Counted from the stretch's first letter, positions 19,043 to 28,671 are shown. The stretch: 64,000 bases of DNA from an uncultured Porphyromonadaceae bacterium (GCA_900538555.1 UPYI01000004.1:62001-126000); one strand, 5' to 3'. Program-made: numbers and translations. Notes: a model not told the origin generated them from the letters alone.

Positions 19043-19083
19043 GCAAACATACATAAAAAACTCCGGTTTTTATGTATGTTTGC
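19043..19083. promoter_or_regulatory. Perfect palindrome with divergent -7 elements
   Basis: Arms of 17 bp (19043-19059 and 19067-19083) are perfectly complementary around ACTCCGG. Each arm contains TATGTTTG reading outward (minus 19051-19044; plus 19075-19082). The minus element lies 21 bp before the methyltransferase start. Confidence 0.6.
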
Positions 19084-19140
19084 AATAGATAAGCTGTGCC
19101 TCCGGAACAGTCCGGTTCCGAAAGCGGCAGCATCATTCAA

Positions 19141-19210
19141 CATAAACGGCAAGCCAAGCGCAGAAGAAAGCAAGTGAAACTTGAATGGTTTATGCCGTAA
19201 TGTTTATTGA
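19141..19210 (-). repeat. Interspersed hairpin repeat copy 2
   Basis: GCAAGCCAAGCGCAGAA, AAACTTGAATGG and TTATGCCG match copy 3 at 20763-20834. The similarity continues about 20 bp further into GTTTATTG and A-rich sequence. Opposite orientation to copy 1. It lies about 30 bp before the rRNA methyltransferase start. Confidence 0.6.
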
Positions 19211-19237
19211 AAACTAAAAGTTTAAAATACAACCGAC

Positions 19238-20653
19238 ATGTCACTACCCGAAGCCTTTATCCGGCGCACACAAGTGCTGTTTCCCGAAGAATACCGGCAG
19301 TTGATCGACGCGATCGACTCCGAACCGCCCGTAAGTATCCGGTTCAATCCGTTGAAAGGGGCACACCCTGCCGATACATACGAGCGTGTAGCATGGGCAA
19401 AAGAAGGATATTATCTTCCCGAACGATATACATTCACTTTCGATCCGCACTTTCATGCCGGCATGTACTATGTACAGGAAGCCTCTTCGATGTTTCTCGG
19501 GCATGTCATACGGCAATACGTACAATCGCCGGTGCGCTATCTCGACCTTTGCGCCGCTCCGGGCGGCAAATCGACCGACGCGATCGCCTCGTTGCCCGAA
19601 GGCAGTCTTGTCGTCTGCAACGAGATCGTCCGCAACCGGGCGCATATATTGGCTGAAAATATCGCCAAATGGGGAGCGGCAAACTGTTTCGTATCCAACA
19701 ATGAAGCGGGCGACTTCGCCCGGCTCACCCACTATTTCGACGTGGTGGCGGTCGATGCCCCCTGCTCCGGCGAAGGAATGTTCCGGAAAGACGAAGCCTC
19801 ACGAACGGAATGGTCGATCGAAAACGTCGCTCAATGTGCGGCACGGCAACGCGAGATATTGTCGCAGATATGGAATGCCCTCCGCCCCGGCGGACTGCTG
19901 ATATACAGCACCTGCACCTACAACCGGGAAGAAAACGAGGATATGGTGGAATATCTTTGCCGGGAATTTGATGCCGAACCGCTGCCGGTAGAGACTTGCC
20001 CGGAATGGGGCATCCGGGGTGCAGCCGCAGGCAACCGTCCCGTCTACCGGTTCATGCCGCATCTTACCCGAGGCGAAGGTATCTTTATGTGCGTACTGCG
20101 CAAACCCGACGGAGAAACGGACGACCGAGAACAATTGTACGCACAAGCGGAAAAACGGTTGAAGCGCAACAAACAGAAAACCGCAACGCCATCTGTCCCC
20201 AAAGACCTGACTCAAAAACTACTGTCGCCCGAACGGTTCCGGTGCATCGCACAGGATGATCGGGTAACCGCCATTCCCGAAACATTCTACCGCGACTACA
20301 CATTGCTGCAATCGACGGTAAACCTGCTGCATGCCGGCATACCGATGGCTTCCGTAAAAGGGAACGACTACATCCCCAGTCAGGCACTGGCACTTTCCAC
20401 CGAATTGAACCGCTCGCAAATACACTGTGCCGACATCGACCTCTCCTCGGCTCTCGCCTATTTACGGCGCGAAACGATACAATTGCCTGCCGATCTGCCC
20501 AAAGGATATATACTGCTCACATTCGAAGGATCGCCGCTCGGTTGGGTGAAAAATATCGGCAACCGGTCGAACAACCTGTATCCGCAGGAATGGCGGATAC
20601 GTAGCGGATACCAGCCCGACGAGATCAAACGGGTGGCATTAATGGCGGAATAA
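19238..20653 (+). CDS. rRNA cytosine-C5 methyltransferase, RsmF/NOL1/NOP2 family
   Basis: This 471-residue enzyme methylates cytosine C5 in rRNA using SAM. The N-terminal part (PVSIRFNPLKG) is typical of the family. The SAM site is YLDLCAAPGGKSTDAI (101-116). Both cysteines of the two-Cys mechanism are present, C176 in DAPCSGEGMFRKD and C226 in YSTCTYNREENE. The C-terminal ~120 residues (GYILLTFEGSPLGWVKNIG) look like the RsmF C-terminal RNA-binding domain. It is a single gene, with a hairpin at 20719-20748 beyond its stop. The exact target base cannot be read from sequence. Confidence 0.92.
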   Translation: MSLPEAFIRRTQVLFPEEYRQLIDAIDSEPPVSIRFNPLKGAHPADTYERVAWAKEGYYLPERYTFTFDPHFHAGMYYVQEASSMFLGHVIRQYVQSPVRYLDLCAAPGGKSTDAIASLPEGSLVVCNEIVRNRAHILAENIAKWGAANCFVSNNEAGDFARLTHYFDVVAVDAPCSGEGMFRKDEASRTEWSIENVAQCAARQREILSQIWNALRPGGLLIYSTCTYNREENEDMVEYLCREFDAEPLPVETCPEWGIRGAAAGNRPVYRFMPHLTRGEGIFMCVLRKPDGETDDREQLYAQAEKRLKRNKQKTATPSVPKDLTQKLLSPERFRCIAQDDRVTAIPETFYRDYTLLQSTVNLLHAGIPMASVKGNDYIPSQALALSTELNRSQIHCADIDLSSALAYLRRETIQLPADLPKGYILLTFEGSPLGWVKNIGNRSNNLYPQEWRIRSGYQPDEIKRVALMAE

Positions 20654-20709
20654 CACGTCATTATTCTCTTTTTTCTGCCCGGCACATAGGATTTACCATA
20701 TTTATTGTT

Positions 20710-20748
20710 TACATTTGTCTACCGGAAAGGGCTTCATCTTTCCGGTAG
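20710..20748 (+). promoter_or_regulatory. -7 element with adjoining hairpin before glgB
   Basis: TACATTTG (20710-20717) matches the -7 consensus. Two bases later an 11-bp perfect stem starts (CTACCGGAAAG 20719-20729 / CTTTCCGGTAG 20738-20748). The hairpin could cap the 5' end of the glgB mRNA or end the upstream gene; the sequence after it is only moderately T-rich. Confidence 0.5.
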
Positions 20749-20762
20749 AATTTGTAATTTAA

Positions 20763-20834
20763 CATAAGCTGCAAACCGAGTGCAGAAACCATCACGTAAA
20801 ACTTGAATGGGTTATGCCGAGGCGCAGCGTTTAT
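20763..20834 (-). repeat. Interspersed hairpin repeat copy 3
   Basis: GCAAACCGAGTGCAGAAA, AAACTTGAATGG and TTATGCCGAGGCGCAGCG pair with copies 1, 2 and 4. It sits in the glgB leader, about 90 bp before the start codon. Confidence 0.65.
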
Positions 20835-20925
20835 TGGGAATCAAAAATTAAAATATAATTTTCAGAAAAACACCCTTATGCCAGAATCCGGATATCGCGA
20901 TAACGGCATAATAAACAATAGCAAT

Positions 20926-23046
20926 ATGAAATCCCTCAAAATCATTAAAGACGACCCGTGGTTGGCACCTTTTGCTCCGGCTATCGAAGGCAGGCATCAA
21001 CAAGCCTTGAACATGATGAAAACACTGACCGGGGGTAGTAATAACCTATCGGATTTCGCCAACGGCTATCTCTATTTCGGATTGCACAAAACCGATACGG
21101 GATGGACTTTCCGCGAATGGGCACCCAATGCCACCGACATCTATCTGATCGGCAACTTCTCGCAATGGAAAGAAATGCCTCAATACCAACTGTCTCCGAT
21201 CGGCTTGGGTGTATGGGAAATAAAACTGAAAGAAACGGAACTGCGGCATCTGGATATTTACAAACTGTCGGTACACTGGCATGGCGGTCAAGGAGAACGG
21301 ATTCCGGCATGGGCAACCCGTGTCGTTCAAGACGAAAAGACCTATATCTTCTCCGCACAGGTGTGGAATCCGGAACGTCCCTACCGTTTCCGCCAGACGA
21401 AATTCGTGCCGAATACATCGCCCCTGCTTATTTACGAATGCCACATCGGTATGGCGCAGGAAGAAGAACGGGTAGGCACGTACAACGAATTTAAAGAGAA
21501 TATCCTGCCCCGTATCGCCAAAATGGGCTACAACGCCATTCAGATCATGGCGATACAGGAACACCCCTATTACGGTTCGTTCGGATACCATGTATCCAGT
21601 TTCTTCGCACCATCATCGCGTTTCGGTACGCCCGACGATCTGAAAGCCCTTATAGACGAAGCCCACCGGCTGGGTCTCGCTGTCATCATGGACATCGTAC
21701 ACTCGCATGCCGTAAAAAATGAAATAGAAGGGTTGGGACGGTTCGATGGTTCGTACAACCAATATTTCTACGGCGACAGCCGCCGGGAGCACCCCGCGTG
21801 GGATTCGCTCTGCTTCGACTATGGAAAAAACGAAGTACTGCACTTCCTGCTGTCCAACTGTAAATACTGGCTGGAAGAATTCAAGTTCGACGGATTCCGG
21901 TTCGACGGCGTTACCTCCATGCTCTACTACAATCACGGACTCGGACAGGCATTCTGCTCGTATGACGACTATTACAACGGCGGGCAAGACACGAATGCCA
22001 TCACCTACCTGACACTGGCAAACGAGCTGATCCACCAAGTAAACCCGAATGCCATTACCATTGCCGAGGAGATGAGCGGTATGCCCGGTCTGGCTGCCCC
22101 GTTCAAATCGGGCGGTATCGGATTCGACTATCGCATGGCAATGGGCATACCCGATTTCTGGATCAAAATCATCAAAGAGAAAAAGGACGAAGAGTGGCAT
22201 CCGACTGCCATATTCTGGGAACTGACCAACCGTCGCTCCGACGAAAAAACGATCAACTATGCCGAAAGCCACGATCAGGCGTTGGTGGGAGACAAAACAA
22301 TCATCTTCCGGCTGATCGATGCCGCCATGTACTGGCACATGATGAAAGATGATCGCAACTACACGGTAGACCGGGGCATGGCATTGCACAAAATGATCCG
22401 CCTCGTGACACTGGCTTCGATAAACGGAGGATACCTCAACTTCATGGGCAACGAGTTCGGACATCCCGAATGGATCGACTTCCCGCGCGAAGGCAACGGC
22501 TGGTCGTATAAATACGCCCGCCGCCAATGGAGTCTGGTAGATCGCAAGGAACTGAAATACGAATACCTCAACGAGTTCGACCATGCTATGGTGCAACTCA
22601 TCCGGCAGGAAAACGGATTCGAAAAAACACCGGTCGTCAAGTTGTGGGAAAACGACGGCGACCAGATTCTGGCATTCCGTCGCGGCGACCTCGTATTTAT
22701 CTTCAACTTCCATCCCTGCAAATCGTTCGAGAACTACGGCATACTCACCGAACCGGGCGAATACGTTGCGGAACTGAGCAGCGACGATCCCGAATTCGGA
22801 GGATTCGGCATGATCGACAAAAGCGTCGTCCATTTCACACAGCCCGATCCGCTCTACAAAAAGGAGAAAAAAGAGTGGCTTAAACTCTATATCCCCTCTC
22901 GTACGGCACAGGTATTGCGGCTGAAAGCCAAACCGAAAAAAGCGCGAAGCACCGCTAAAAAGAATCCGGAACAGCCGGTAAAGGAAAAACAAGCCGCCAA
23001 GTCCCGAACCGCCTCGGCTTCCCCGAAGAAGAGTACGAAAAAATAA
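20926..23046 (+). CDS. glgB: 1,4-alpha-glucan branching enzyme
   Basis: 706 residues from ATG 20926 (MKSLKIIKDDPWLAPFAPAI, a usual GlgB start); the 41 upstream codons overlap repeat copy 3. GlgB makes alpha-1,6 branches in glycogen. A CBM48 domain comes first (WTFREWAPNATDIYLIGNFS). The GH13 barrel follows with its conserved segments: DIVHSH, GFRFDGVTSM (Asp nucleophile), AEEMSG (Glu acid/base) and AESHDQ. A C-terminal beta domain is followed by a Lys/Ala-rich tail of about 40 residues (KKARSTAKK...SPKKSTKK) not part of the usual enzyme. No other glycogen gene is adjacent. Confidence 0.96.
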   Translation: MKSLKIIKDDPWLAPFAPAIEGRHQQALNMMKTLTGGSNNLSDFANGYLYFGLHKTDTGWTFREWAPNATDIYLIGNFSQWKEMPQYQLSPIGLGVWEIKLKETELRHLDIYKLSVHWHGGQGERIPAWATRVVQDEKTYIFSAQVWNPERPYRFRQTKFVPNTSPLLIYECHIGMAQEEERVGTYNEFKENILPRIAKMGYNAIQIMAIQEHPYYGSFGYHVSSFFAPSSRFGTPDDLKALIDEAHRLGLAVIMDIVHSHAVKNEIEGLGRFDGSYNQYFYGDSRREHPAWDSLCFDYGKNEVLHFLLSNCKYWLEEFKFDGFRFDGVTSMLYYNHGLGQAFCSYDDYYNGGQDTNAITYLTLANELIHQVNPNAITIAEEMSGMPGLAAPFKSGGIGFDYRMAMGIPDFWIKIIKEKKDEEWHPTAIFWELTNRRSDEKTINYAESHDQALVGDKTIIFRLIDAAMYWHMMKDDRNYTVDRGMALHKMIRLVTLASINGGYLNFMGNEFGHPEWIDFPREGNGWSYKYARRQWSLVDRKELKYEYLNEFDHAMVQLIRQENGFEKTPVVKLWENDGDQILAFRRGDLVFIFNFHPCKSFENYGILTEPGEYVAELSSDDPEFGGFGMIDKSVVHFTQPDPLYKKEKKEWLKLYIPSRTAQVLRLKAKPKKARSTAKKNPEQPVKEKQAAKSRTASASPKKSTKK

Positions 23047-23070
23047 CGCAAGCCCCCTAAAAAGCAGATA

Positions 23071-23116
23071 AAGAGGCAGGAAGAAAATCCGGATCGGAAA
23101 TTTCATCCTGCCTCTT
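23071..23116. terminator. Convergent terminator between glgB and pit
   Basis: The perfect 11-bp stem AAGAGGCAGGA/TCCTGCCTCTT lies between two convergent genes. T-rich stretches are weak on both sides, so it is a moderate terminator or an mRNA-protecting hairpin. Confidence 0.6.
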
Positions 23117-23155
23117 GACGTTGTTCTCCCTTTATCACAACATCATTTCTTTTGA

Positions 23156-25408
23156 CTAAGCCCTCGTGCCTACACCTTGAAACCGGGCATTGATCTTCAA
23201 CAGGTTAATGGTCGTAGCCAATACATTCTGCGACTCCTGTATCAATGTAAGGTAAACCATATTCACCTTGAAATAGTGCGTATCTTCCCGCATCTGGCGG
23301 ATCTGTTCGCGCTTCAATACCGCCAGCTGGTTGATCAGGCGGTTGCCTTCGGTATACAAATGCATCAAGTCTTCCCGTTGTTCTCCGATAGCGTCGGATG
23401 CTTTCTTCATGAAATCGACCGACTTCCCGGCAACCGGCAGGAAACTGTCGCGTGCCTGCTCCTGCAACGGCGTGAAATTATTGTCGATATGTTCGAGTAC
23501 CGGTTCGCAAATCCGTTTGATAGCATGAATAATATCGGAGGCAAAATCCATGCCCTGATAGAAATAGAGACCTTTCTCCAAACCATCCGTATCGTACAGC
23601 CGCGACACACCTATGGTTCCCAAACGTTTCACATCCTTGAAATAAATCCGCTCGTCTTCTATATCGTTGTAGGTACGCCGCAACATGCGATAACTCTCGC
23701 CCATGAATCCTCGTACCATGTGGTCGTAAGTGTCAGCACTCCACAAAAGCAGTTTCGACATCTCCTCCTCCGTATATTTCCGCAACAGCACCAAAGCCCG
23801 CTCGCTATCCTTGTTGTCGAGCATCTGTTGTGCCAATACATCTTTCCGCTTCGCCTCTTTTTCTTTCCGTTTATATTGCAACTGACTGCGAATAAGCAAA
23901 TATGCCGCAAGCGCACCCAGCAAGACAATCGCGACCGTACCGCCGTAGAAAATCAACAGGGCTACGATAAAACAGATCAGGAACGCGGCTCCGGCAGTAA
24001 TGAACCATCCACCGATAACGGAAACCACGCCTGTGATGCGAAATACAGCCGTCTCACGCCCCCAAGCCCGGTCAGCCAACGAAGTACCCATCGCCACCAT
24101 AAACGTCACGTAGGTGGTCGATAACGGCAATTTCAGAGAGGTTCCTACGGCAATCAACAGACTCGCCAATACCAGATTGACCGAAGCCCGCAGCAAATCG
24201 AACGCAGCTCCGTTCTCCAAAACCATATCGTCCGTGTCGAACCGGGATGCTACCCAATTACGTACTTTCGGCGGAGTAATGTTCACCACATACGAAATCG
24301 CATTGGTAGAGAGACGCACCAACCGGCGTGCCAACAAAGAGGTTCCGAAACTCTCCTGTCCCATATCCTGCCGGGAAAGATCGACCGATGTCTTCACCAC
24401 GTGTTGCGCCTTTTTCGAGGTGAACAAGGTTATCACCATCAGCACTCCGGCTCCGACCAAAAATATAAGCGGCGTAGAAGCCGATCCGGCAAGGGAGGTC
24501 ATTAAAAAGCCGTCGGGCGATGCACCTGCCCCATTCTGCACGAAATCCATATAGGCAGAATATCCCGCCAAAGGGACACCGATAAAGTTCACCAGATCGT
24601 TTCCGGCAAAAGCCAAAGCCAAAGCGAACGTACCCGACAGAACGACTATACGCAACACATTGACCTTGCACCACTGCAATATCTGCATAATTACCGTAGA
24701 GGCGACAAAACAGATTGCCAGCAACATTGCCGTATGGCTGTACATATACTCCCGGACAGAGGGGGTAAGCAACGCCGACTCCTTCAAGCCTTTGAAGAAA
24801 ATAAAATAAATGATCGCCGTCACGGCAAATCCGGCAAACAAAGCTCCGAAATAACGCAACTGACGACGATAATTAAACTTAAACAGGATTCGGGCAAGAT
24901 ACTGCACCACAACACCGAAGAAGAACGCGATAGCGACCGATGTGAAGATCGCGATGATCACCTGCAATGCCTTGTCGGTATTGATCAGATTTCCCAACGC
25001 CAACGACGGATCGCCCGCCACCTTCAAGATCGCAATGGCGCACGTACCTCCCAGCAATTCGAAAACCATAGAGACCGTAGTAGACGTAGGCAGCCCGAGC
25101 GAGTTGAACACGTCGAGCAACACCACATCGGTAAGCATCACCGCCAGCAGTATGCACATGATCTCGTTCATATAAAAATACTGCGGCTGGTAGATTCCAT
25201 GTCGGGCTATATCCATCATACCGTTCGACATAGAGGCACCGATAAAGATTCCGAACGCGGCGATTACCATAATCACCCGGAACGATGCCGCTTTCGCCCC
25301 TACCGCCGATGCCAGAAAATTCACCGCATCATTACTCACTCCGACCATCAGATCGAATACGGCGATAATGAAAATAAAAACTACAATCGCCAGATAAAAT
25401 GTTTCCAT
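23156..25408 (-). CDS. PiT-family inorganic phosphate transporter
   Basis: The 750-residue inner-membrane protein has the duplicated PiT signature: GVSNDAVNFLASAVGAKAA near residue 25 and LAFAGNDLVNFIGVPLAGY in the second half. LGLPTSTTVSMV and LPLSTTYVTFMVAMGTSLA are further inverted-repeat motifs. About ten membrane segments are followed by a cytoplasmic C-terminal region of about 230 residues, helical and charged, beginning RSQLQYKRKEKEAKRK, that resembles a PhoU-like domain. PiT proteins are low-affinity symporters of metal-phosphate or Na/phosphate. Pho-box-like repeats upstream support phosphate control. It is longer than classical PitA (about 500 residues) because of the cytoplasmic part. 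Confidence 0.92.
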   Translation of the reverse strand: METFYLAIVVFIFIIAVFDLMVGVSNDAVNFLASAVGAKAASFRVIMVIAAFGIFIGASMSNGMMDIARHGIYQPQYFYMNEIMCILLAVMLTDVVLLDVFNSLGLPTSTTVSMVFELLGGTCAIAILKVAGDPSLALGNLINTDKALQVIIAIFTSVAIAFFFGVVVQYLARILFKFNYRRQLRYFGALFAGFAVTAIIYFIFFKGLKESALLTPSVREYMYSHTAMLLAICFVASTVIMQILQWCKVNVLRIVVLSGTFALALAFAGNDLVNFIGVPLAGYSAYMDFVQNGAGASPDGFLMTSLAGSASTPLIFLVGAGVLMVITLFTSKKAQHVVKTSVDLSRQDMGQESFGTSLLARRLVRLSTNAISYVVNITPPKVRNWVASRFDTDDMVLENGAAFDLLRASVNLVLASLLIAVGTSLKLPLSTTYVTFMVAMGTSLADRAWGRETAVFRITGVVSVIGGWFITAGAAFLICFIVALLIFYGGTVAIVLLGALAAYLLIRSQLQYKRKEKEAKRKDVLAQQMLDNKDSERALVLLRKYTEEEMSKLLLWSADTYDHMVRGFMGESYRMLRRTYNDIEDERIYFKDVKRLGTIGVSRLYDTDGLEKGLYFYQGMDFASDIIHAIKRICEPVLEHIDNNFTPLQEQARDSFLPVAGKSVDFMKKASDAIGEQREDLMHLYTEGNRLINQLAVLKREQIRQMREDTHYFKVNMVYLTLIQESQNVLATTINLLKINARFQGVGTRA

Positions 25409-25437
25409 ATCTCGTTTTATACACTTTTTCCTTGCTG

Positions 25438-25483
25438 CAAAGGAAAAAGATTGATATTACAGTGATGTTACATTCGTGTCACG
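25438..25483 (-). promoter_or_regulatory. Pho-box-like direct repeats and -7 element upstream of pit
   Basis: On the plus strand TTACA (25457), TTACA (25468) and TCACG (25479) recur with exact 11-bp spacing, the pattern bound by PhoB/PhoP-type response regulators. Immediately downstream on the minus strand is TTCCTTTG (25445-25438), a -7 element with one mismatch, as expected for an activated promoter. The pit start codon is at 25408. Confidence 0.5.
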
Positions 25484-25646
25484 ATATGCTAACGAAACAC
25501 CCCGGATTCGCGACTTGTTCACAAAATACGGCAGGGGAAGGGAGTGTGTCCAAACAAAAGTTCTGGTGCAACCCCATGCTGTGCATCAGCATAAACAAAA
25601 ACACCGAGGTTGAAGGAAACAGTCCACTACTGAAACGGCTTAATCC

Positions 25647-25667
25647 GCAACGCAGCAGATTGGACAT
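25647..25667 (-). repeat. 21-nt dispersed repeat (copy 2)
   Basis: Exact reverse complement of 8442-8462. It lies in the 338-bp gap (25409-25746) between the pit promoter and nuoN; I see no gene in that gap. Confidence 0.5.
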
Positions 25668-25694
25668 GAAGACACTCCGGCAAGCCGAAAACGA

Positions 25695-25727
25695 ACAAGG
25701 CGGGTCTCCACAGGGAAACCCGCCTTG
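25695..25727 (-). terminator. Terminator of the nuo-atp operon
   Basis: The perfect 10-bp stem CAAGGCGGGT/ACCCGCCTTG lies 20 bp beyond the nuoN stop and is followed on the minus strand by TTCGTTTTC. It is the only strong hairpin after the last gene of the cluster. Confidence 0.7.
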
Positions 25728-25746
25728 CCGATTATATCGTTTACGA

Positions 25747-27174
25747 TTATCCGTTGAATACGGAGAGAGCGGAAAGTTCGCCGAATACCGAGCTGACAAT
25801 ACCCAGCAAGAGGATACCGGCTACACAGATCAACAAACTCAGTCGTGTAGCATTATCGCTCCGGAACGTAGAGATCTGGCATTCGTCCTGATGAATGAAC
25901 ATCGCCTTCACCACCAACAGATAGTAGTAGAGAGAGATGATCGTATTCAACAAAGCGATAAATACCAACACGTAGAATCCGGAATGCGCCGCAGAGGCGA
26001 AGATAAAGAACTTGCTGAAAAATCCGGCAAACGGAGGGATACCCGCCAACGAGAACATCGCCAGCATCATCACCACGCTAAGTTTCGGATTGGTATTGTA
26101 CAGACCTTTGTAGTCGTCCATATCGACTTTGCCCGAATGATGTTCGATCGCCGAGATGACACCGAAGGCTGCCAGATTGGAGAAGATATATACCAACACA
26201 TAGTAAACCAAAGCAGCCATACCTTGCGCCGTGCCTGCCATAATACCCAGCATGATATATCCGGCTTGGGAAATGGACGAGAAGGCAAGGAAGCGTTTCA
26301 GGTTCTTCTGACGGATCGCAAAAAGGTTGGCGATCGTAATCGTCAGGACAATCAACGCCCACAGGATCGATTGCCATACAACGACATTTCCGGAGAACAC
26401 CTTGAAGAGGATCAACAGGAACGCAAATGCTCCGGCTCCTTTCGAAATCACGGAAAGATAGGAAGTGACCTGCGTAGGTGCACCTTGATAAACATCGGCA
26501 GTCCACAAGTGGAACGGTACCAACGAAATTTTGAAACCCATACCGGCAATAACGAACACGATTGCCAGAATCAGCAATGCGCTGGGTGTCTGTATCAAAG
26601 TAGCGAGGTCATTGAAATAAAGCGTTCCGGCAATACCGTACACGAACGAAAGTCCCAACAAGAAGATTGCCGAAGAGAAAATCGCCGTAAAGAGATATTT
26701 GGCTCCGGCTTCGTGCGATTCGGTGTCGCGTTTATTGAACGCCGCCAATGCTGCGATCGGCAACGAAGCGGTTTCGAGACCGACGAAGAACAGCAGGAAG
26801 TGTCCCGAAGAGATCATCAGGTACATTCCGAAGAGCGTAATCAGAATCAGTTCGTAAAACTCACCCCGACGGATACGAGCCTCGTCGCTGTTCAGCCAGG
26901 CTGTGGCTTGCAGGAAAATAAGCAACGTACCGATATTTAAAATCGTCTTCACCATCGAAACCATCGGCGTGGTCTGATACATACCGCCGAAAGCCTCGGC
27001 GACGCCCGTAGGCAGGATATTAAGGAGCGTATGAGCTGCAAAAAGGAGACAAGCCGTCACCGAGAATGCCTTGCTGTTTTTCACCGGGGCGAATGTGTCG
27101 TAGAGGAACAGTATGATGAATACCACCAATAACGACAGTTCCCCGCGCAGGGTCAAAAATTGTGAATAGTCCAT
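25747..27174 (-). CDS. nuoN: NADH-quinone oxidoreductase subunit N
   Basis: This 475-residue antiporter-like membrane subunit of complex I is part of the proton-pumping arm. About 14 hydrophobic helices are visible. Key segments include GLETASLPIAALAAF, with the conserved Glu of the fifth helix, and FKISLVPFHLWTADVYQGAPTQVTSYLS, with the conserved Lys-containing helix. It is the last gene of the composite operon, 12 bp after nuoM and directly before the terminator at 25695-25727. Length is normal for Bacteroidetes NuoN. Confidence 0.96.
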   Translation of the reverse strand: MDYSQFLTLRGELSLLVVFIILFLYDTFAPVKNSKAFSVTACLLFAAHTLLNILPTGVAEAFGGMYQTTPMVSMVKTILNIGTLLIFLQATAWLNSDEARIRRGEFYELILITLFGMYLMISSGHFLLFFVGLETASLPIAALAAFNKRDTESHEAGAKYLFTAIFSSAIFLLGLSFVYGIAGTLYFNDLATLIQTPSALLILAIVFVIAGMGFKISLVPFHLWTADVYQGAPTQVTSYLSVISKGAGAFAFLLILFKVFSGNVVVWQSILWALIVLTITIANLFAIRQKNLKRFLAFSSISQAGYIMLGIMAGTAQGMAALVYYVLVYIFSNLAAFGVISAIEHHSGKVDMDDYKGLYNTNPKLSVVMMLAMFSLAGIPPFAGFFSKFFIFASAAHSGFYVLVFIALLNTIISLYYYLLVVKAMFIHQDECQISTFRSDNATRLSLLICVAGILLLGIVSSVFGELSALSVFNG

Positions 27175-27186
27175 ATTCTGAAAAGG

Positions 27187-28671
27187 TTATAAACGTTCGA
27201 TAATAGAGGTTAAACTTTCACGAATGAGGTTGGAGATCCAGTTCGGGAAACAACCTATCGCTGCCACGCATACGACCAACGTGATCGCCGAGAAACGTTC
27301 CCACCACGTAGCATCGGTCAGCTCGCGGTGATGTTCGTTCTGAACCGGACCGAAGAGCAGCTTGCCAACCACGCGCAGGATATATACCGCCGTGATAACG
27401 ATCGACGTACAAGCCACGATCGTGAATACGCGGTGGAAAAGATCGGCGTGTTGGAACGATCCTACGAAAATAGTCATCTCGGCTACGAAACCGCTCAGAC
27501 CGGGGAGTCCCAACGAAGCCAGACCGGCAATTACATAACATACCGACAAGAATGGCATGATCTTCATCAGACCGCCCATCTCGCGGATATCGCGGGTATG
27601 GGTACGTCCGTAAATCATACCGATCAAGGCGAAGAAGAGGGCTGTCATCAAACCGTGCGAAAGCATCTGCATCACCGCTCCGGTCATTGCCGTAGAGTTC
27701 AACATCAGAATCGCAAAGAGTACCAGACCGCAGTGGCTTACCGAAGAATATGCGTTGATGTATTTCAAGTCGGTTTGTACACATGCGCTGAATGCACCGT
27801 AAACGACACTGATACCGGTCAGGATCAAGAAAATCCATGCCAGTTCGTTAGCCGCCTCGGGCATCAGGAATATGGCGACACGGAAACATCCGTAACCTCC
27901 GAGTTTCATCAGCACGCCGGCATGCAACATCGACACGGCGGTAGGCGCCGAAGCGTGACCGTCGGGCGACCATGTGTGGAACGGGAACATAGCTCCCAGC
28001 ACTCCGAATCCGACAAATGCCAACGGGAAGATCCAATATTGTTGTGCCAAAGGTATCGCGTGGTTACGGGCGATTTCCAACAGGTTCATCGTGTAGTTTC
28101 CATCGGCAGACGAGTTGTAGTAGATCGCCAGAATGCTCAAAAGCAAAAGAGCCGATCCACCCATCAGCATCAGCGTCAGTTTCATTGCCGAATAGTTCTT
28201 GTTTCCGCTACCCCACACACCGATCAACAAGTACATCGGGATCAAGGCGATTTCGTAGAACATGAACATCGTGAAAAGGTCGATGGAAATAAAGAATCCG
28301 AACACTCCGATCGAAAGCAGGATCAGCCACAAGAAAAACTCTTTCGGCAGCGGATTGATTTTCCACGAAGCGAACACACCGGCAAACACGATGATCGCGG
28401 AGAGCAGCAACATGGCTACCGAGATACCGTCTACGCCGACAGCATAATGTATATTGAGCGGTTCGTACCACATCACCGATTTCGTAAACAACATCGGTGC
28501 ATCATTGACAGCACGCTCTTTCATAAAGAGGAACAATGTAACGAATGCAAGCACCAATTGAAGCGTGGAACCGATAACCGCTACCGTTCGTATCTGTTTC
28601 ATATCTCTCGACAGCCACAAGCCGAGCATCATCAAGAGAGGAATAAGCACAAATAAAGATAGAAAATTCAT
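27187..28671 (-). CDS. nuoM: NADH-quinone oxidoreductase subunit M
   Basis: 494 residues from ATG 28671 (MNFLSLFVLIPLLMML); an upstream TTG would add only nine polar residues and is not used. It is an antiporter-like complex I subunit. FMFYEIALIPMYLLIGVWG carries the Glu of the fifth helix, FPFHTWSPDGHASAPTAVSMLHAGVLMKLGGYG contains the HxxxxxxTAxSxLxA signature, and SSVSHCGLVLFAI is a further conserved helix. Spacing to nuoL is 31 bp and to nuoN 12 bp. Confidence 0.96.
   Translation of the reverse strand: MNFLSLFVLIPLLMMLGLWLSRDMKQIRTVAVIGSTLQLVLAFVTLFLFMKERAVNDAPMLFTKSVMWYEPLNIHYAVGVDGISVAMLLLSAIIVFAGVFASWKINPLPKEFFLWLILLSIGVFGFFISIDLFTMFMFYEIALIPMYLLIGVWGSGNKNYSAMKLTLMLMGGSALLLLSILAIYYNSSADGNYTMNLLEIARNHAIPLAQQYWIFPLAFVGFGVLGAMFPFHTWSPDGHASAPTAVSMLHAGVLMKLGGYGCFRVAIFLMPEAANELAWIFLILTGISVVYGAFSACVQTDLKYINAYSSVSHCGLVLFAILMLNSTAMTGAVMQMLSHGLMTALFFALIGMIYGRTHTRDIREMGGLMKIMPFLSVCYVIAGLASLGLPGLSGFVAEMTIFVGSFQHADLFHRVFTIVACTSIVITAVYILRVVGKLLFGPVQNEHHRELTDATWWERFSAITLVVCVAAIGCFPNWISNLIRESLTSIIERL

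Noticed and set aside
19023..19136. N-terminal extension of the RsmI-like methyltransferase
   Set aside because: The extra codons cover the promoter palindrome, and the family fold starts at the ATG at 19022.
25399..26940. A 513-codon plus-strand open frame opposite nuoN
   Set aside because: Antisense to nuoN; highly charged Gln/Arg-rich sequence without any domain, and it crosses the nuo-atp terminator and the pit promoter.
27328..28656. A 442-codon plus-strand frame opposite nuoM
   Set aside because: Antisense to a clear complex I gene; no motif or promoter.
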